Source: Clostridiales bacterium UBA7001 | GTDB lineage: Bacteria; Bacillota; Clostridia; TANB77; CAG-508 | DNA length: 31,729 bases | NCBI GenBank assembly: GCA_002449785.1 | Contig: DJXP01000005.1 | Coordinates: 1-31,729, forward strand | Direction: 5' to 3' | Part shown: piece by piece, positions 1-10,425 of the stretch | How positions within the stretch are numbered: the first letter of the stretch is position 1 | Layout: every line of letters begins with the position of its first letter | The notes under the pieces: generated by a model | The model's database searches: none | What the model saw: the letters and a program-made list of their open reading frames with translations, nothing else | Told to the model about the DNA's origin: nothing | Translations under genes and position numbers: made by a program

Positions 1-3000
1 CTATGTTGTCTGTTACTGTTAATGGCACATTTAGTGTTGTTACATAATCATATTCTCCTTGGTTGCTATCAATTTTGCTTTGTATGCTATCCTTTGTTAT
101 TATTGCTCCTTTTGCACATTCTACTGTTTCTGTTTTTTCTGGATCTATATTTTCATTATAATAATATTGTATTTTATAAGAAACTATATCATCTTCTGGA
201 CTTATTGTTTTATAATATACTTTTATTGTATTTTCATCAATACTATCTCTAATAACTAATGGCACATTTACTACATCTTGAATTCTGAAAGTACCTTTAT
301 TTTGATCTATTTTATTGTCAATATCTTGTCTTGTAATAGTTATACCTTTTTCAGTTCTTATTATTTCAGTTATTTCATTATTTATGTCATTATCGTAATA
401 GTATTCTATTTTATAATAACCAATATTAGAATTTGGATCTTCTGGATTATTATCAACATAATAAACTTTTATTATGTTATTATCAGTATTTGATGATAAT
501 GTTAATGGTACATTTGCTACATTTAATAAATAATATCCGTCAAGTGTATTATTATCTATTTCATCACTAATATCATCTTGAGTAATTACATCTTTTGCAG
601 TTCCTATAAGCTCTGTTTTTGATGTGTCAATTATTTCATTATAATAATATTGTATCTTAAAGAACTTAGAATTTATCGCTGGATTATTCTCCACATAGAA
701 AACTTTAATTATGTTATTATCAATATTCTCAGAAACATATAATGGTATATTTCCAACTGTTAAAACATTATATGCACCTCGATTATACTCTATTTGTTCA
801 TCTATGTCCGTTCTTTTAATTGTATTTCCTTTTACTGTTGTTAATACTTCTGTTTTTCTTGTATCAATGACATTATTATAGTAATACTCTATTTTATAAT
901 ATCCTACTAAACTTTCTGGAGTTACCTCTTCAGTTACATAATAGACTTTAATAACATTGTTCTCAATATTATCTGTTACTAATAATGGTACATTTGCTGT
1001 TGTAAGATAATTATAATTTTCTATTTGGTTGTTGTTTATTCTGCCTCTAATATTATCTATTTCAATTTTTTCATTTTTAAAACTCTTTACAACTTCTGTT
1101 TTTGTTTCATCAATACTTCCATTATAATAGTATTCTATTTTGTAATATCCTATTGTATTATTTGGATCATTTGGATTATCAGATACATAAAATACTTTAA
1201 TTGTATTTTGTGTTGAGCCTTTATGTACTAATAATGGTACATTAAGTACTGTTAGTTTATAAAAGCCTTCTCCTTTATTACTTTCAATTCTATCACTTAT
1301 TGTATTTTCATATATTGTAGTTTCTGGTTCACAATTTATAATATCTGTTTTTCCTAAAGAACCATCATAATAATACTCTATTTTGTATTTACAATCTTCT
1401 TCCTCTGGATTGTTTAATTTATAATAAACTTCAACTAAATCTCCATTATTTAAATACTCTCTTGTTAATACATCTTCTGGATTTACTCTTAAAAATGTAC
1501 AATTTCCATATTTATTTGTAATATTTATAGAACCATCCTCAATTGCTATTTGATTTTCAGAATCTTCATCAACTGATTTTGTAATTCTATTTACTTCAAT
1601 AAGTTCATCATCAACATAATATGCAACATCATAGTATAAAGTTTTCTTTCCATCTGAATTATAATATATATTGATAGTAAAAATATTTGCTCCTACTTCT
1701 GTATCAACTTCATCTGGAATAACTTCTGGCTCAGTTTTATTAAATATATATCCTGAATATCTATTTTCACTTATTAAATTTCTATTAATACTAATTGTTT
1801 CATTAGATTCTTTTGATACTATTTTTCTATCTTGTAATGTTTCAACTAAGGTATCATCAATGTAATAATTTACATCATAACCTATTGTTTTCATTCCATC
1901 TTCAACATAATATACTTTAATTACGTATCCATCATTTACAGTATCTGGTATAATAGTTGGATCTGTTTTTTCAAATACATATCCTGGGTATTTATTTTCC
2001 ATATTAATTAATGATTTATTAACATTAATAGTTGGATTTGGATCATCTTTATTTACAACTATTCTTTGTTTATCAGTATCTTTTAATACACCATCTGCAT
2101 AATATTGAACATCATATCCTATTGTTTTGGTATTGCTTTCAACATAATATACATCTATGCTTTCACCATTTCTTATTGTATCTGGCAGAATTTCTGGATC
2201 TGTTTTTTCAAACACATATCCTGAATATTTGTTTTTATTTATTTTGCTCTCATCTAACTCAATTATTTCATTTGTATCATCAATATCTACTAAAACTCTT
2301 ACTTGTTCAGTATCTTTTAGGGTTCCTGATAAATAATAATTTATGTAATATCCTATTATTTTTTTGCCAGTAGATACATAGTAAACTTTTATAGTACTTC
2401 CATTTTCTACCTTTTCAGGTACAGGATCTGGAATAGTAGAATCAAATCTATATATTTCTCCATATTTATCTATTGTATTAACTGTATCAGAAGAAACTTC
2501 AATTTCATTTTCTGTTGAATTAATATCCACTTGTTTTCTAACTTGAACTACATCATTTAGTACTTCATCTGTATAATATTCAACATCATATCCAACTACT
2601 TTTGTATTTACTTCTCCATAATAAATTTCTATTACATCTCCATCATGAGCAATATCAGATAAAGTGCTTGGATTTGTACCAATACATACATATCCTTCAT
2701 ATTTATCTGTTGTATTTACTCTTGACAAAACACCACTAATTTCGTCTGAAGCATTTTCTAAAACTGTTAATCTAACTTTATCTGTATCATCTTCTTGTAA
2801 TTCACCATTTAAGTAATAATTAATATCATATCCTATTGTTTTTGTGTTTACATTAGCATAATGAACTTCAATTTCTGTACCAGACATTACTTTATTTGGT
2901 ATAGGATTTGGTTTTACACTCGTACATACATATCCTTCATATTTATTATCAACATTTATAGAATCTATATCTACCTCAATTTCATCTGAAGCTGTTTTGC

Positions 3001-6000
3001 TAACAATTTTTCTTGTAATATTTGTTTCTAATAATGCACCTTCTAGATAATATTGTACTTTATAATTTAGTTCTTTTTTATCTGTAGGAATATAATATAC
3101 TTCTATACAATTTAATGATTCTTCATTACTTAATTCATATGGTAAATACTCTATTCTAAGTAATTCATATTCTTTATTTTGTAAAGTCAAATCTGTTCCA
3201 GTATAATTTATATGATTATTAATTCTATCTTTTATATCTTCATATTGTATTTCTTTTTTGTCATCATTTTCAACATATTCTAAGTCTCCAATTTCGAAAA
3301 CCTCATTATTATCATCGTCTGTTTTCTCATAGTAATACTCTATAGTAAAATTATAAGATTCATCATCACCTGATGATTCAGCATAGCGTCGTGTCCATAT
3401 ATAATAAACATTAATAATATTTTTTGATGGATCTTCATCAACTGTTAATGGCAAATTAGATTTATTAGCACAATAATATATTTTTCCATTCAAAATCAAA
3501 TTATTATTTATTTTGTCTTCAATAATATCTTCTGTAATTTGCGTTCCTGCATCTACTGCAATATTCTCTGTTAAGTCATCTTCAATTTGATACCTATAAA
3601 ACCAAGAATTACCATCTTTGTAATAATATCTTATCGTATAAGAACTATTTCCTTCTAGTTCCCCACTTTCTCCTGCTCTTGCTTTATAGAATACTTTTAT
3701 AATATTAGTTGTTTCATCACCTGAAGATAATACAAGTGGAACATTTTCTTCTCTATCTAAATAAAAGTCTTCTGTTGAATTATCTCTATATGTTGTAATT
3801 TGGCTTCCGCTTTTACCTATAACTACTTCTGTTTTAGATTTATCTTTATCACCATCATAAAAATACTCAACTTTGTATCTTATTTGTTGATTAACAGGAA
3901 TTTCAGGCTCACTTACATAATAAATTTTTAATCTATTTTGTGAAAATACTTCACTTATAGTAAATGGATATGGCGCTATTGAAGAAAATCTATATCCTTC
4001 TTTACTATTCTCATTTATAATATCTTGTAAATAAGAATCTGTTAAATCAATTTCATCATTAACAGAATGAGTATTATCATCATCTAAACTTATAACTGAA
4101 GTTTTTTCAATAATATCATCATAATAAAAATCAATTGTATATCCTTCAGCAATATCCATCATATAATAAATATTAATAAAATTATCTTCAACCGTATTAT
4201 CAACTATATATGGTAACTCTGGTTCTGTTCTGTCAAAATAATATCCCGAAATTTGGTTTCTTTCTACAATTTCTTCTATTTGATTATATGATATTGAGTC
4301 ATTAATATTTGCTTCATATGGTTCTTGTAAATCTGTATTTTCGATATATTGTCCTTCATAATAATCATAATAGTAGAATCTTAAATATGCTCCGTTTTCT
4401 ATATTTCTAGTATAATAAACATTAATAATATTATTTTCTGAATCTAAATCTGCTAAATCTTCTGCTTGAATTAAACTATATTCATATTGTTTCCATTTAA
4501 AAAAGCTATTTTGCGTTATTTTATTATTAATATATTCAACAGTTAAATTAGATTCTCTAATGCTTTCACTTTTCTCTTTAACACCATTGTAATAATAATT
4601 AATATAATAAATAATTGAACCATCTGTGTAATCATAATATAAATTTACAGTATGTTCATCTGGTGCTCCTGCTGTAAAAGGAAATCCACCATTTGTAGAA
4701 ATATTTTCAAATATATAGTTATCTTTTATACCAGTTTCTTGCGCTTCTAAAATTTCGTCATCATCATCATTAACATCACCTGTTTTACTAATCATTTTAG
4801 TTTTAAAATGGTCAACTTCGTATGATGATGTACTAGGATTTTTATAGAAAAACTCCATTTTGTATCCATTATCAACATTTGGTAAAAAGCTAATTTTAAC
4901 AGTTGCATTTAATGCATCTTTTTCTATTTTATAAAAATTATAATTTTCTCCATCTAAAACACTATATGTAGATATTTCATCAGCTAATAAAGTTTTTAAT
5001 CCTTCTTCATCATTAGTATTATTTATTTGAGAAACTATATCACTATCTACTATATAATCATATATTTCTCCATTAATTTCTCCATTATAATAATACTCAA
5101 TTGTATAACTATCATTTTCTATATTATTTACGTTTCTATAATATACTTCTATTACATTATCTGTACCTTTTTTTATTATGATAGGTAAGTCACTAGTATT
5201 TGAAAAAACATAATTTACATTATTATATGTTACATATTCATTAAAGCTTTCTTCTCCAATTGTATATTTTTTAATTCCATTTTCTTCTGTTTCTTGCAAA
5301 TTAATTTCATCACCTATATTTGCTATATTAGTATGTTCTTCTTTTAGTACATTATCATAATAGTATTTGATAGTATATTCTGCATTTACATCTGCATAAA
5401 CCTTTATAACATTGTTTTCTATGTTTTCACTTATTGTAAGTAATTCAGTATCATCATAATTATTCTCATCATATGTATATTTTATAACTTCATTTCCACC
5501 TTCATTTACTGCTATACTATATGAATTATATGGAATATTATCAATTACTTCACTTGAATAAATAATATCTCCTATTTCTGATTCTATTAGCCTTGTTTTT
5601 GATAAGTCCAAAACATTGTCAATATAAAATTCTAATTTATATCCATTGTCAACATCAGTTACATAATATACTTTTACTGTTTTTACTTGATTTCTAGAAA
5701 TAGTAATTGGAAGTGCATCTATAGCTACTCTTGCATAACCATCTTCGATTTTATCATATTCTAAAGTAGATATAACTGTATTATTACTTTTTTCTATTTG
5801 TTCTGTTTTGGTTCTATCTATTTGACCATTATAATAATATTCTATTCTATAACCAGTACGTACGTCTTTAACATAATATGCTTTAATTATATTGTCTCCC
5901 GTTTCTTCATCGATAGAATCTTGTACCTCTAATGGATAATTTTGAGCATATTCAAATTTATAACCAGAAATATTTTTAAATGGATAATTATCAATAATAT

Positions 6001-8635
6001 CTCCAAATTTTGCTTGACTTACAGTTGTATCTCCAGTAAATTCTGTATGACCATTTTCTGTAATATAATACTCTACGCGATAATTAACATTAAATCCACC
6101 TGTAAAGTATACATTAATTACATTTTCTTCATTTACTGTACTTTCATTATCATTTAAGCTAATTACTAACGGTAAATTTGTAATACCATTAAATTGTGCT
6201 GTTGACCAATCATATCCCCCAAGTATTTCTTCTCTATCTTCTTCAGTAAAATCATCAGCAATTGCTAATCTGTAATTCTTAGGCATTCTATCTAATATAT
6301 AGCTTTCAATATCATCATAAGTAACTTTTTGTTCAAATCTACCTATTATTTCATCTGATTCATCCATTCTTACATATTCTTGATCACCGTCATTATTCAT
6401 ATAATAATCTATACGATAGTTTTGTTCTATTCCAATATAATGAATCTTTACAAAAGTATCTTCTTCTACTGTAACAGGATTTGAGCCATCTTGTTTTATT
6501 TCTGTGTTCTCTTCATCTAATTCATATCCTGTTTTTGTATTCGCTAGCACATCATTTTCTATTAAATTATATGTGATATTACTTCCTAAACTTGCACTTA
6601 TTTTTTTAACTTTTGTGTAATCTATAACATTATTATAATAAAATAATTCTGTAAAACCATTAATATCACTAACATAAAATATTTTTATTATTCCATTATC
6701 ATCTGTTATTTCAAGTGGAATATTTAATGTTCCTTGGAATTCTTCTCCCTCTAAAGTGTCTGCATCTATTGTAAGTAGTTTATATCCAGCTAACATATTT
6801 GATGAAATAACATCATTTATTGTTTCTTTTTCATTTGTTTGAAGGTTTATATCTTGAATTTCAGTTTCATCAGCAAATGGATCTTCGAAATTAATTATTG
6901 TTCCATGGTATGCTGTATAGCTTAAAGTATTATTACTTTTTACACCATTATAGTATAATTCAATTTGATAATTATATATATTTGTATAATAAATCTTTGC
7001 GACACCAGCATTTACAGTCATTCTATCAAATTTATAGCTAAAAATATTATTTTCATCAATAATATTTTGAATTTGACTTTGTGTAATTGTTGTGCTAGTA
7101 CTTATTGGAACAATACGTGTTTTGGTTATATCAAGAGTTTCCTCACCATTTTGAAGATAATAGAATTCCAGCCTATAATTACTATTTGTATCAGATATAT
7201 AACATATTTTTATAGTATATAATGTACCTGTTTCAATTTTAACTAATGTTATAGAATTTGAAGTCGCATAATACCTATATCCTGTTTTCATATTATTAGC
7301 AATATATGAAGTAACAGTTGTTTCATCAATTATATCTCCTTCATGCCCAAACGCTATTTCACTTTTTGAATTATCTTTTATACCATTATAGTAATATTCT
7401 ATTACATATGGTACTTCTTCTAATCCTTTGTGGTATTTTACTTCCATCTTATTTGAAAGTAAATCATCTGTAATCGTTATACTTGATGGTGAAATAGTAT
7501 ATCCTTCATAATCAACACCTTTATTTGATTCTATTAAAACTTGATCTATATCACTAGAATTAACCAAACTATCTAGTTCAGCTTCAACGACTACTGTCTT
7601 TTCTGGGTCAAGAACATATTCTCCTTCATTTCCTTCAACAATATAATATTTAAATTCTATTATATATCCTATTTTTTCTGATAAATAATACGCTTTTATT
7701 GTATTATCTTTATTAATGTCTAAAGTGTAGTTTGCATTAGCTAAACGGTAAAATACAAAACCATCTTTTTTATTTTCGTTAATACTATTTTCAATCTCTT
7801 CTGTATCAATAGATATATCATCTCCTGATTTTCCTACAAAAGTTCTATCTAAACTTTCATCATGTTCACCATCATAGTAAAATTCAAGTTTATATTCAAC
7901 ATCATAGTATTTTTTATAAAATACTGATATATTATTTTCTAAAATATCATCAGATATTGTTAATTCTTCTGGAGAAATATAATCAAATTCATAATAAGAG
8001 TTTGATTCACCTGTTGAAATTTTATTTTCTTCAATCCATCTTTGTATATCATCATTTTCTTCTACAATTATTGTATCATCTAAATTTGCACTTACTACTC
8101 GAGTTTTTGTTGGATCTAATACAGTTTCTTTTCCATTATCATAATAAAAATCAACAGTATATTGAATATTTGCAGATTTAGATAAATAAATTACATCAAG
8201 TTCATTTGTTTCACTTGCTGATAATTTAAAAGAATCTTTACTCAATTTATAAAATTTATATTCAGTACCATCTAAAACACTATGATTGCTTATATTTTGT
8301 TCTATTGTTTCTTTTGTAATAGAATCTCCTGAATTACCTGATAATGTTTCACTTCCAATGTTACTTCCATCATAATAGTATTTTAGTGTATATGTTACAG
8401 GAACAGAAGGTTCACTTGGATTTGTTTTATCAGTATAATAGATTTTTATTACGTTATTTTCTTCATTTTCTGAAATTGTTAAAGGAAGATTTAAAGTTGC
8501 AACAATGGAATAATCATTTTGTGAAAAATCTGGTTCATAACTTTCTATAATTGTTCCTGCTTTTGCTGTTTTATTAACAGTTGCAATTTCAGGATCTTGA
8601 TTATCACCAGTATAATAGTATTCAACCCTATAATT
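1..8635 (-). repeat. About 35 tandem ~80-residue MucBP-like protein repeats
   Basis: Reading the minus strand, the aromatic start motif recurs about 35 times at intervals of roughly 70-95 codons. Examples are NYRVEYYYTG, GYRIEYYYNG, RYKVEYFYDG, GYDVQYYADG and YYKIEYYYNG. The copies have diverged clearly in sequence, so this is an old protein-level repeat array rather than recent identical DNA copies. The last copies before the left edge (below 1390) are the most alike. Confidence 0.85.
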
Positions 8636-8788
8636 TACCTCATCTTCATTAGATTTAAACAACCTTTTGGTATAATTATTAATTGTTTTACTGTGTTTAC
8701 TAGCACACACTAAAAATAATAAGCATATGAAAATAATACTTATTACATAAAATAGCTTTTTCTTAATTAGTTTTCTAAGATTTTCCAT
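1..8788 (-). CDS. Giant tandem-repeat surface protein, MucBP-like repeats (5' part, runs off left edge)
   Basis: The frame is open without a stop from an ATG at 8788 to the window edge: 2929 complete codons plus one base, so the protein is longer than this and its C-terminus is not seen. The start is supported by GGGGAG four bases upstream. Residues about 12-30 are a hydrophobic signal or anchor segment; its end (LVCASK) is only a poor lipobox. From residue 51 on, the protein consists entirely of about 35 tandem repeats of about 80 residues. Each starts with an aromatic strand such as YRIEYYYNG, has a middle GxxI and GY motif, and ends in NxIKVYYV. This resembles MucBP (mucin-binding) or related beta-grasp adhesin repeats; that family assignment is by eye. 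The likely role is a long extracellular stalk or adhesin; the anchoring signal would lie beyond the edge. It seems to be monocistronic, since a terminator of the preceding gene lies at 9093-9126. Confidence 0.85.
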   Translation of the reverse strand, partial: MENLRKLIKKKLFYVISIIFICLLFLVCASKHSKTINNYTKRLFKSNEDEVNYRVEYYYTGDNQDPEIATVNKTAKAGTIIESYEPDFSQNDYSIVATLNLPLTISENEENNVIKIYYTDKTNPSEPSVPVTYTLKYYYDGSNIGSETLSGNSGDSITKETIEQNISNHSVLDGTEYKFYKLSKDSFKLSASETNELDVIYLSKSANIQYTVDFYYDNGKETVLDPTKTRVVSANLDDTIIVEENDDIQRWIEENKISTGESNSYYEFDYISPEELTISDDILENNISVFYKKYYDVEYKLEFYYDGEHDESLDRTFVGKSGDDISIDTEEIENSINENKKDGFVFYRLANANYTLDINKDNTIKAYYLSEKIGYIIEFKYYIVEGNEGEYVLDPEKTVVVEAELDSLVNSSDIDQVLIESNKGVDYEGYTISPSSITITDDLLSNKMEVKYHKGLEEVPYVIEYYYNGIKDNSKSEIAFGHEGDIIDETTVTSYIANNMKTGYRYYATSNSITLVKIETGTLYTIKICYISDTNSNYRLEFYYLQNGEETLDITKTRIVPISTSTTITQSQIQNIIDENNIFSYKFDRMTVNAGVAKIYYTNIYNYQIELYYNGVKSNNTLSYTAYHGTIINFEDPFADETEIQDINLQTNEKETINDVISSNMLAGYKLLTIDADTLEGEEFQGTLNIPLEITDDNGIIKIFYVSDINGFTELFYYNNVIDYTKVKKISASLGSNITYNLIENDVLANTKTGYELDEENTEIKQDGSNPVTVEEDTFVKIHYIGIEQNYRIDYYMNNDGDQEYVRMDESDEIIGRFEQKVTYDDIESYILDRMPKNYRLAIADDFTEEDREEILGGYDWSTAQFNGITNLPLVISLNDNESTVNEENVINVYFTGGFNVNYRVEYYITENGHTEFTGDTTVSQAKFGDIIDNYPFKNISGYKFEYAQNYPLEVQDSIDEETGDNIIKAYYVKDVRTGYRIEYYYNGQIDRTKTEQIEKSNNTVISTLEYDKIEDGYARVAIDALPITISRNQVKTVKVYYVTDVDNGYKLEFYIDNVLDLSKTRLIESEIGDIIYSSEVIDNIPYNSYSIAVNEGGNEVIKYTYDENNYDDTELLTISENIENNVIKVYADVNAEYTIKYYYDNVLKEEHTNIANIGDEINLQETEENGIKKYTIGEESFNEYVTYNNVNYVFSNTSDLPIIIKKGTDNVIEVYYRNVNNIENDSYTIEYYYNGEINGEIYDYIVDSDIVSQINNTNDEEGLKTLLADEISTYSVLDGENYNFYKIEKDALNATVKISFLPNVDNGYKMEFFYKNPSTSSYEVDHFKTKMISKTGDVNDDDDEILEAQETGIKDNYIFENISTNGGFPFTAGAPDEHTVNLYYDYTDGSIIYYINYYYNGVKEKSESIRESNLTVEYINNKITQNSFFKWKQYEYSLIQAEDLADLDSENNIINVYYTRNIENGAYLRFYYYDYYEGQYIENTDLQEPYEANINDSISYNQIEEIVERNQISGYYFDRTEPELPYIVDNTVEDNFINIYYMMDIAEGYTIDFYYDDIIEKTSVISLDDDNTHSVNDEIDLTDSYLQDIINENSKEGYRFSSIAPYPFTISEVFSQNRLKIYYVSEPEIPVNQQIRYKVEYFYDGDKDKSKTEVVIGKSGSQITTYRDNSTEDFYLDREENVPLVLSSGDETTNIIKVFYKARAGESGELEGNSSYTIRYYYKDGNSWFYRYQIEDDLTENIAVDAGTQITEDIIEDKINNNLILNGKIYYCANKSNLPLTVDEDPSKNIINVYYIWTRRYAESSGDDESYNFTIEYYYEKTDDDNNEVFEIGDLEYVENDDKKEIQYEDIKDRINNHINYTGTDLTLQNKEYELLRIEYLPYELSNEESLNCIEVYYIPTDKKELNYKVQYYLEGALLETNITRKIVSKTASDEIEVDIDSINVDNKYEGYVCTSVKPNPIPNKVMSGTEIEVHYANVNTKTIGYDINYYLNGELQEDDTDKVRLTVLENASDEISGVLSRVNTTDKYEGYVCIGTNPSTLSDIAHDGDVIEIYYGEVNTKVVGYDVEYYTDEVLNDVVQVRKQVDINSTENEIEVSSDTVNTIDKYGEIYRFDSTIPDPVPEKVENGSTIKVYYVSTGKKIIGYYINYYLSGTLKDTEQVRVLVDIDDTNEIIELDESKINKNKYSGYVFEKTDPEILPDTIRNGESIDVYYVESNTKTIGYDVQYYADGVLKDTDKQRIVVNKDDPNPTINVNKSLINMENKYPGYVFEKTDPTIIPDTVNDGYVIKVYYVEDGMKTIGYDVNYYIDDTLVETLQDRKIVSKESNETISINRNLISENRYSGYIFNKTEPEVIPDEVDTEVGANIFTINIYYNSDGKKTLYYDVAYYVDDELIEVNRITKSVDEDSENQIAIEDGSINITNKYGNCTFLRVNPEDVLTREYLNNGDLVEVYYKLNNPEEEDCKYKIEYYYDGSLGKTDIINCEPETTIYENTISDRIESNKGEGFYKLTVLNVPLLVHKGSTQNTIKVFYVSDNPNDPNNTIGYYKIEYYYNGSIDETKTEVVKSFKNEKIEIDNIRGRINNNQIENYNYLTTANVPLLVTDNIENNVIKVYYVTEEVTPESLVGYYKIEYYYNNVIDTRKTEVLTTVKGNTIKRTDIDEQIEYNRGAYNVLTVGNIPLYVSENIDNNIIKVFYVENNPAINSKFFKIQYYYNEIIDTSKTELIGTAKDVITQDDISDEIDNNTLDGYYLLNVANVPLTLSSNTDNNIIKVYYVDNNPEDPNSNIGYYKIEYYYDNDINNEITEIIRTEKGITITRQDIDNKIDQNKGTFRIQDVVNVPLVIRDSIDENTIKVYYKTISPEDDIVSYKIQYYYNENIDPEKTETVECAKGAIITKDSIQSKIDSNQGEYDYVTTLNVPLTVTDNI
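1391..3067 (-). repeat. Seven-copy block of a distinct repeat subfamily
   Basis: Seven consecutive repeats, together 559 codons (about 80 each), follow a different consensus from the flanking copies. They carry KTIGYDVxYYxDGxLKDT at the start, then KYxGYVFEKTDPxxxP, and end in IxVYYVExN. The flanking repeats instead use the YKIEYYYNG...TKTE...NVPL pattern. The boundaries are at the NYKVQYY repeat (3067) and the KYKIEYYY repeat (1390). Confidence 0.7.
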
Positions 8789-9092
8789 TTTTCTCCCCTT
8801 CAATTTCTTCTTATATTATTTAATATATATATAATTTAAGCAAAAATAATATATATAGTAAATTACAATTAAGTTAAGAATTTGAGGCTTTTATTAACAT
8901 TTATTACGGAATAAAGATTAGTATGTTTTTTTACTTTTTTATTTCAATTAGGAATATAGTGAAATTTTAGAATTAAAGATTTCCTCAATTTTTAAGGTTT
9001 ATATATATATTAATTTCGAATCTTTTTATCTTTTTTCATACAAAAACTATATGTCCGTAAGTTTTACAAAAAATTGGTTGAAATATCTAACA
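8789..9092. other. Intergenic region upstream of the giant repeat gene
   Basis: This AT-rich stretch has no convincing ORF or RNA gene. It should contain the promoter of the giant repeat gene on the minus strand. Only weak candidates are seen, for example TTAACT and TATATT with 18 bases between them around 8845-8875. The 5' leader could be long, but I recognise no riboswitch in it. Confidence 0.4.
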
Positions 9093-9126
9093 CAAAAAAA
9101 AACAGCTTACAATAATGTAAGCTGTT
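9093..9126 (-). terminator. Rho-independent terminator after the AI-2E family gene
   Basis: A perfect 10-bp stem (AACAGCTTAC at 9101-9110 with GTAAGCTGTT at 9117-9126) encloses a 6-base loop. On the minus strand it is followed by a run of T. It starts 12 bases after the stop codon of the AI-2E family gene and separates it from the giant repeat gene. Confidence 0.9.
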
Positions 9127-9138
9127 TCATTTATATTT

Positions 9139-10296
9139 TTAATTCTTATAATCAGAAATTTTGCTTTCTCCCTTCATTTCCATAAAATCTTCTAACATAA
9201 GTTTTATAAAAGCTACAACTGGAACTGCTAAGAACATTCCAAGTGGACCAAAATATGTTCCTCCTACAGTTACTCCAAATATTACAAGTATAGGACTTAA
9301 ATTTAAAGAACTTCCTAATATTTTTGGATTTATTATATTTGCATCTATTTGCTGTAATATTATAACAATAATAGCCATCCAAATTGCTTGAAAAACTCCT
9401 CCAGTGATTATAGTTATAATAATAGATATTATAACACCAATTATAGCTCCAAAATATGGAATAATATTAAACAGTCCAATTATAAATCCTAATAAAATCG
9501 CATATTTTACTCTTAATATTAACATTGCTATTGTTGTTATTATACCAACTATAAATGCATCTAAGACTTGACTTGTTATATAAGTAAAGAATATTCCATT
9601 AGTCCTATGATAATATTTAGCTATCCTATTATTTGTTTTTTCATCAAATACAACATTTGATAAATTTTTTAAAAAACTTTTTATATCACTTCTTTCAAGT
9701 AATATATATATAGATACTATTACAGTAACAAATATATCAAAAATTACTGTTGTGGCATTTATAATCCCTTTAATATATGATGACATATTATCTATGTTTA
9801 TATATTTAATTATTTCACTCATTATATTTTCAGCAATATCTGTTTTTTTAAGCTCATTTGCATAATGTTTAGCGTTTAGTTTAGCAAGCAATGAATCATC
9901 ACTAATATTACTAAAGTATTCTAATCTACTATTATAGTAGTCTGGCAAATTTTTTAGTAAGTCTTTAACACTAGATATTATAGTTGGAATTAAAAAATTA
10001 AAAGACACAAATATTATTAATACCAAAACTATATATACTATAAAAACACTAAAACCTCTTCTGTGCTTCTTTATAAAGCTACTTCTTGAACTAGCAAACT
10101 TATTTTCCACTTTTTTTGAAGGCATATATAAAATATATGCTAATAGTATTGCTAAAAAAAATGGCATTAATAAATTTAAAAATCCAGAAATTGCATTAAA
10201 TATAGTAGATACACTATCAATAGTTTTATATACTATAATTGAAGCAACAGCAAATGAAAACCAGAATATCCATCTTTTCCATTCTTTGTTATTCAT
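9139..10296 (-). CDS. AI-2E family (YdiK/PerM/TqsA-type) membrane transporter
   Basis: A 385-residue polytopic membrane protein of the AI-2E transporter family (PF01594). An N-terminal pair of hydrophobic helices (about 10-60) is followed by a third helix, a charged soluble segment (about 105-185), and then a hydrophobic C-terminal half. The family signatures FNIIPYFGAIIG and GPLGMFLAVPVVAFIKL are both present. The ATG at 10296 was chosen because GGGAG lies eight bases upstream; an upstream ATG at 10341 would add 15 residues without a ribosome-binding site. Members of the family have been linked to autoinducer-2 export or to Na+/H+ antiport, so the substrate cannot be read from sequence. It is probably transcribed alone: a 129-base gap separates it from yraN and a terminator follows. 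Confidence 0.9.
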   Translation of the reverse strand: MNNKEWKRWIFWFSFAVASIIVYKTIDSVSTIFNAISGFLNLLMPFFLAILLAYILYMPSKKVENKFASSRSSFIKKHRRGFSVFIVYIVLVLIIFVSFNFLIPTIISSVKDLLKNLPDYYNSRLEYFSNISDDSLLAKLNAKHYANELKKTDIAENIMSEIIKYINIDNMSSYIKGIINATTVIFDIFVTVIVSIYILLERSDIKSFLKNLSNVVFDEKTNNRIAKYYHRTNGIFFTYITSQVLDAFIVGIITTIAMLILRVKYAILLGFIIGLFNIIPYFGAIIGVIISIIITIITGGVFQAIWMAIIVIILQQIDANIINPKILGSSLNLSPILVIFGVTVGGTYFGPLGMFLAVPVVAFIKLMLEDFMEMKGESKISDYKN

Positions 10297-10425
10297 TTTA
10301 AATTCTCCCACTGTTAATATATATTTATAATTATATATCAAACATATGTATTTTTCTATAACTATTTGTTTACATTTTTAGCCTTATTTTTCAATTATTT
10401 TACAAATATAGAAAAAGCATATACT

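Noticed and set aside
22..8550. Many plus-strand open frames of 60-110 codons in the first 8.6 kb
   Set aside because: They are antisense to the long open minus-strand frame, lack ribosome-binding sites and translate to Leu/Phe/Tyr/Ile-rich strings, which is what the complement of Asn/Tyr/Glu/Lys-rich codons gives.
8699..8740. Lipoprotein signal at the start of the giant repeat protein
   Set aside because: The only cysteine near the hydrophobic segment end is in FLVC, which lacks the small residue normally required at -1 of the lipobox.
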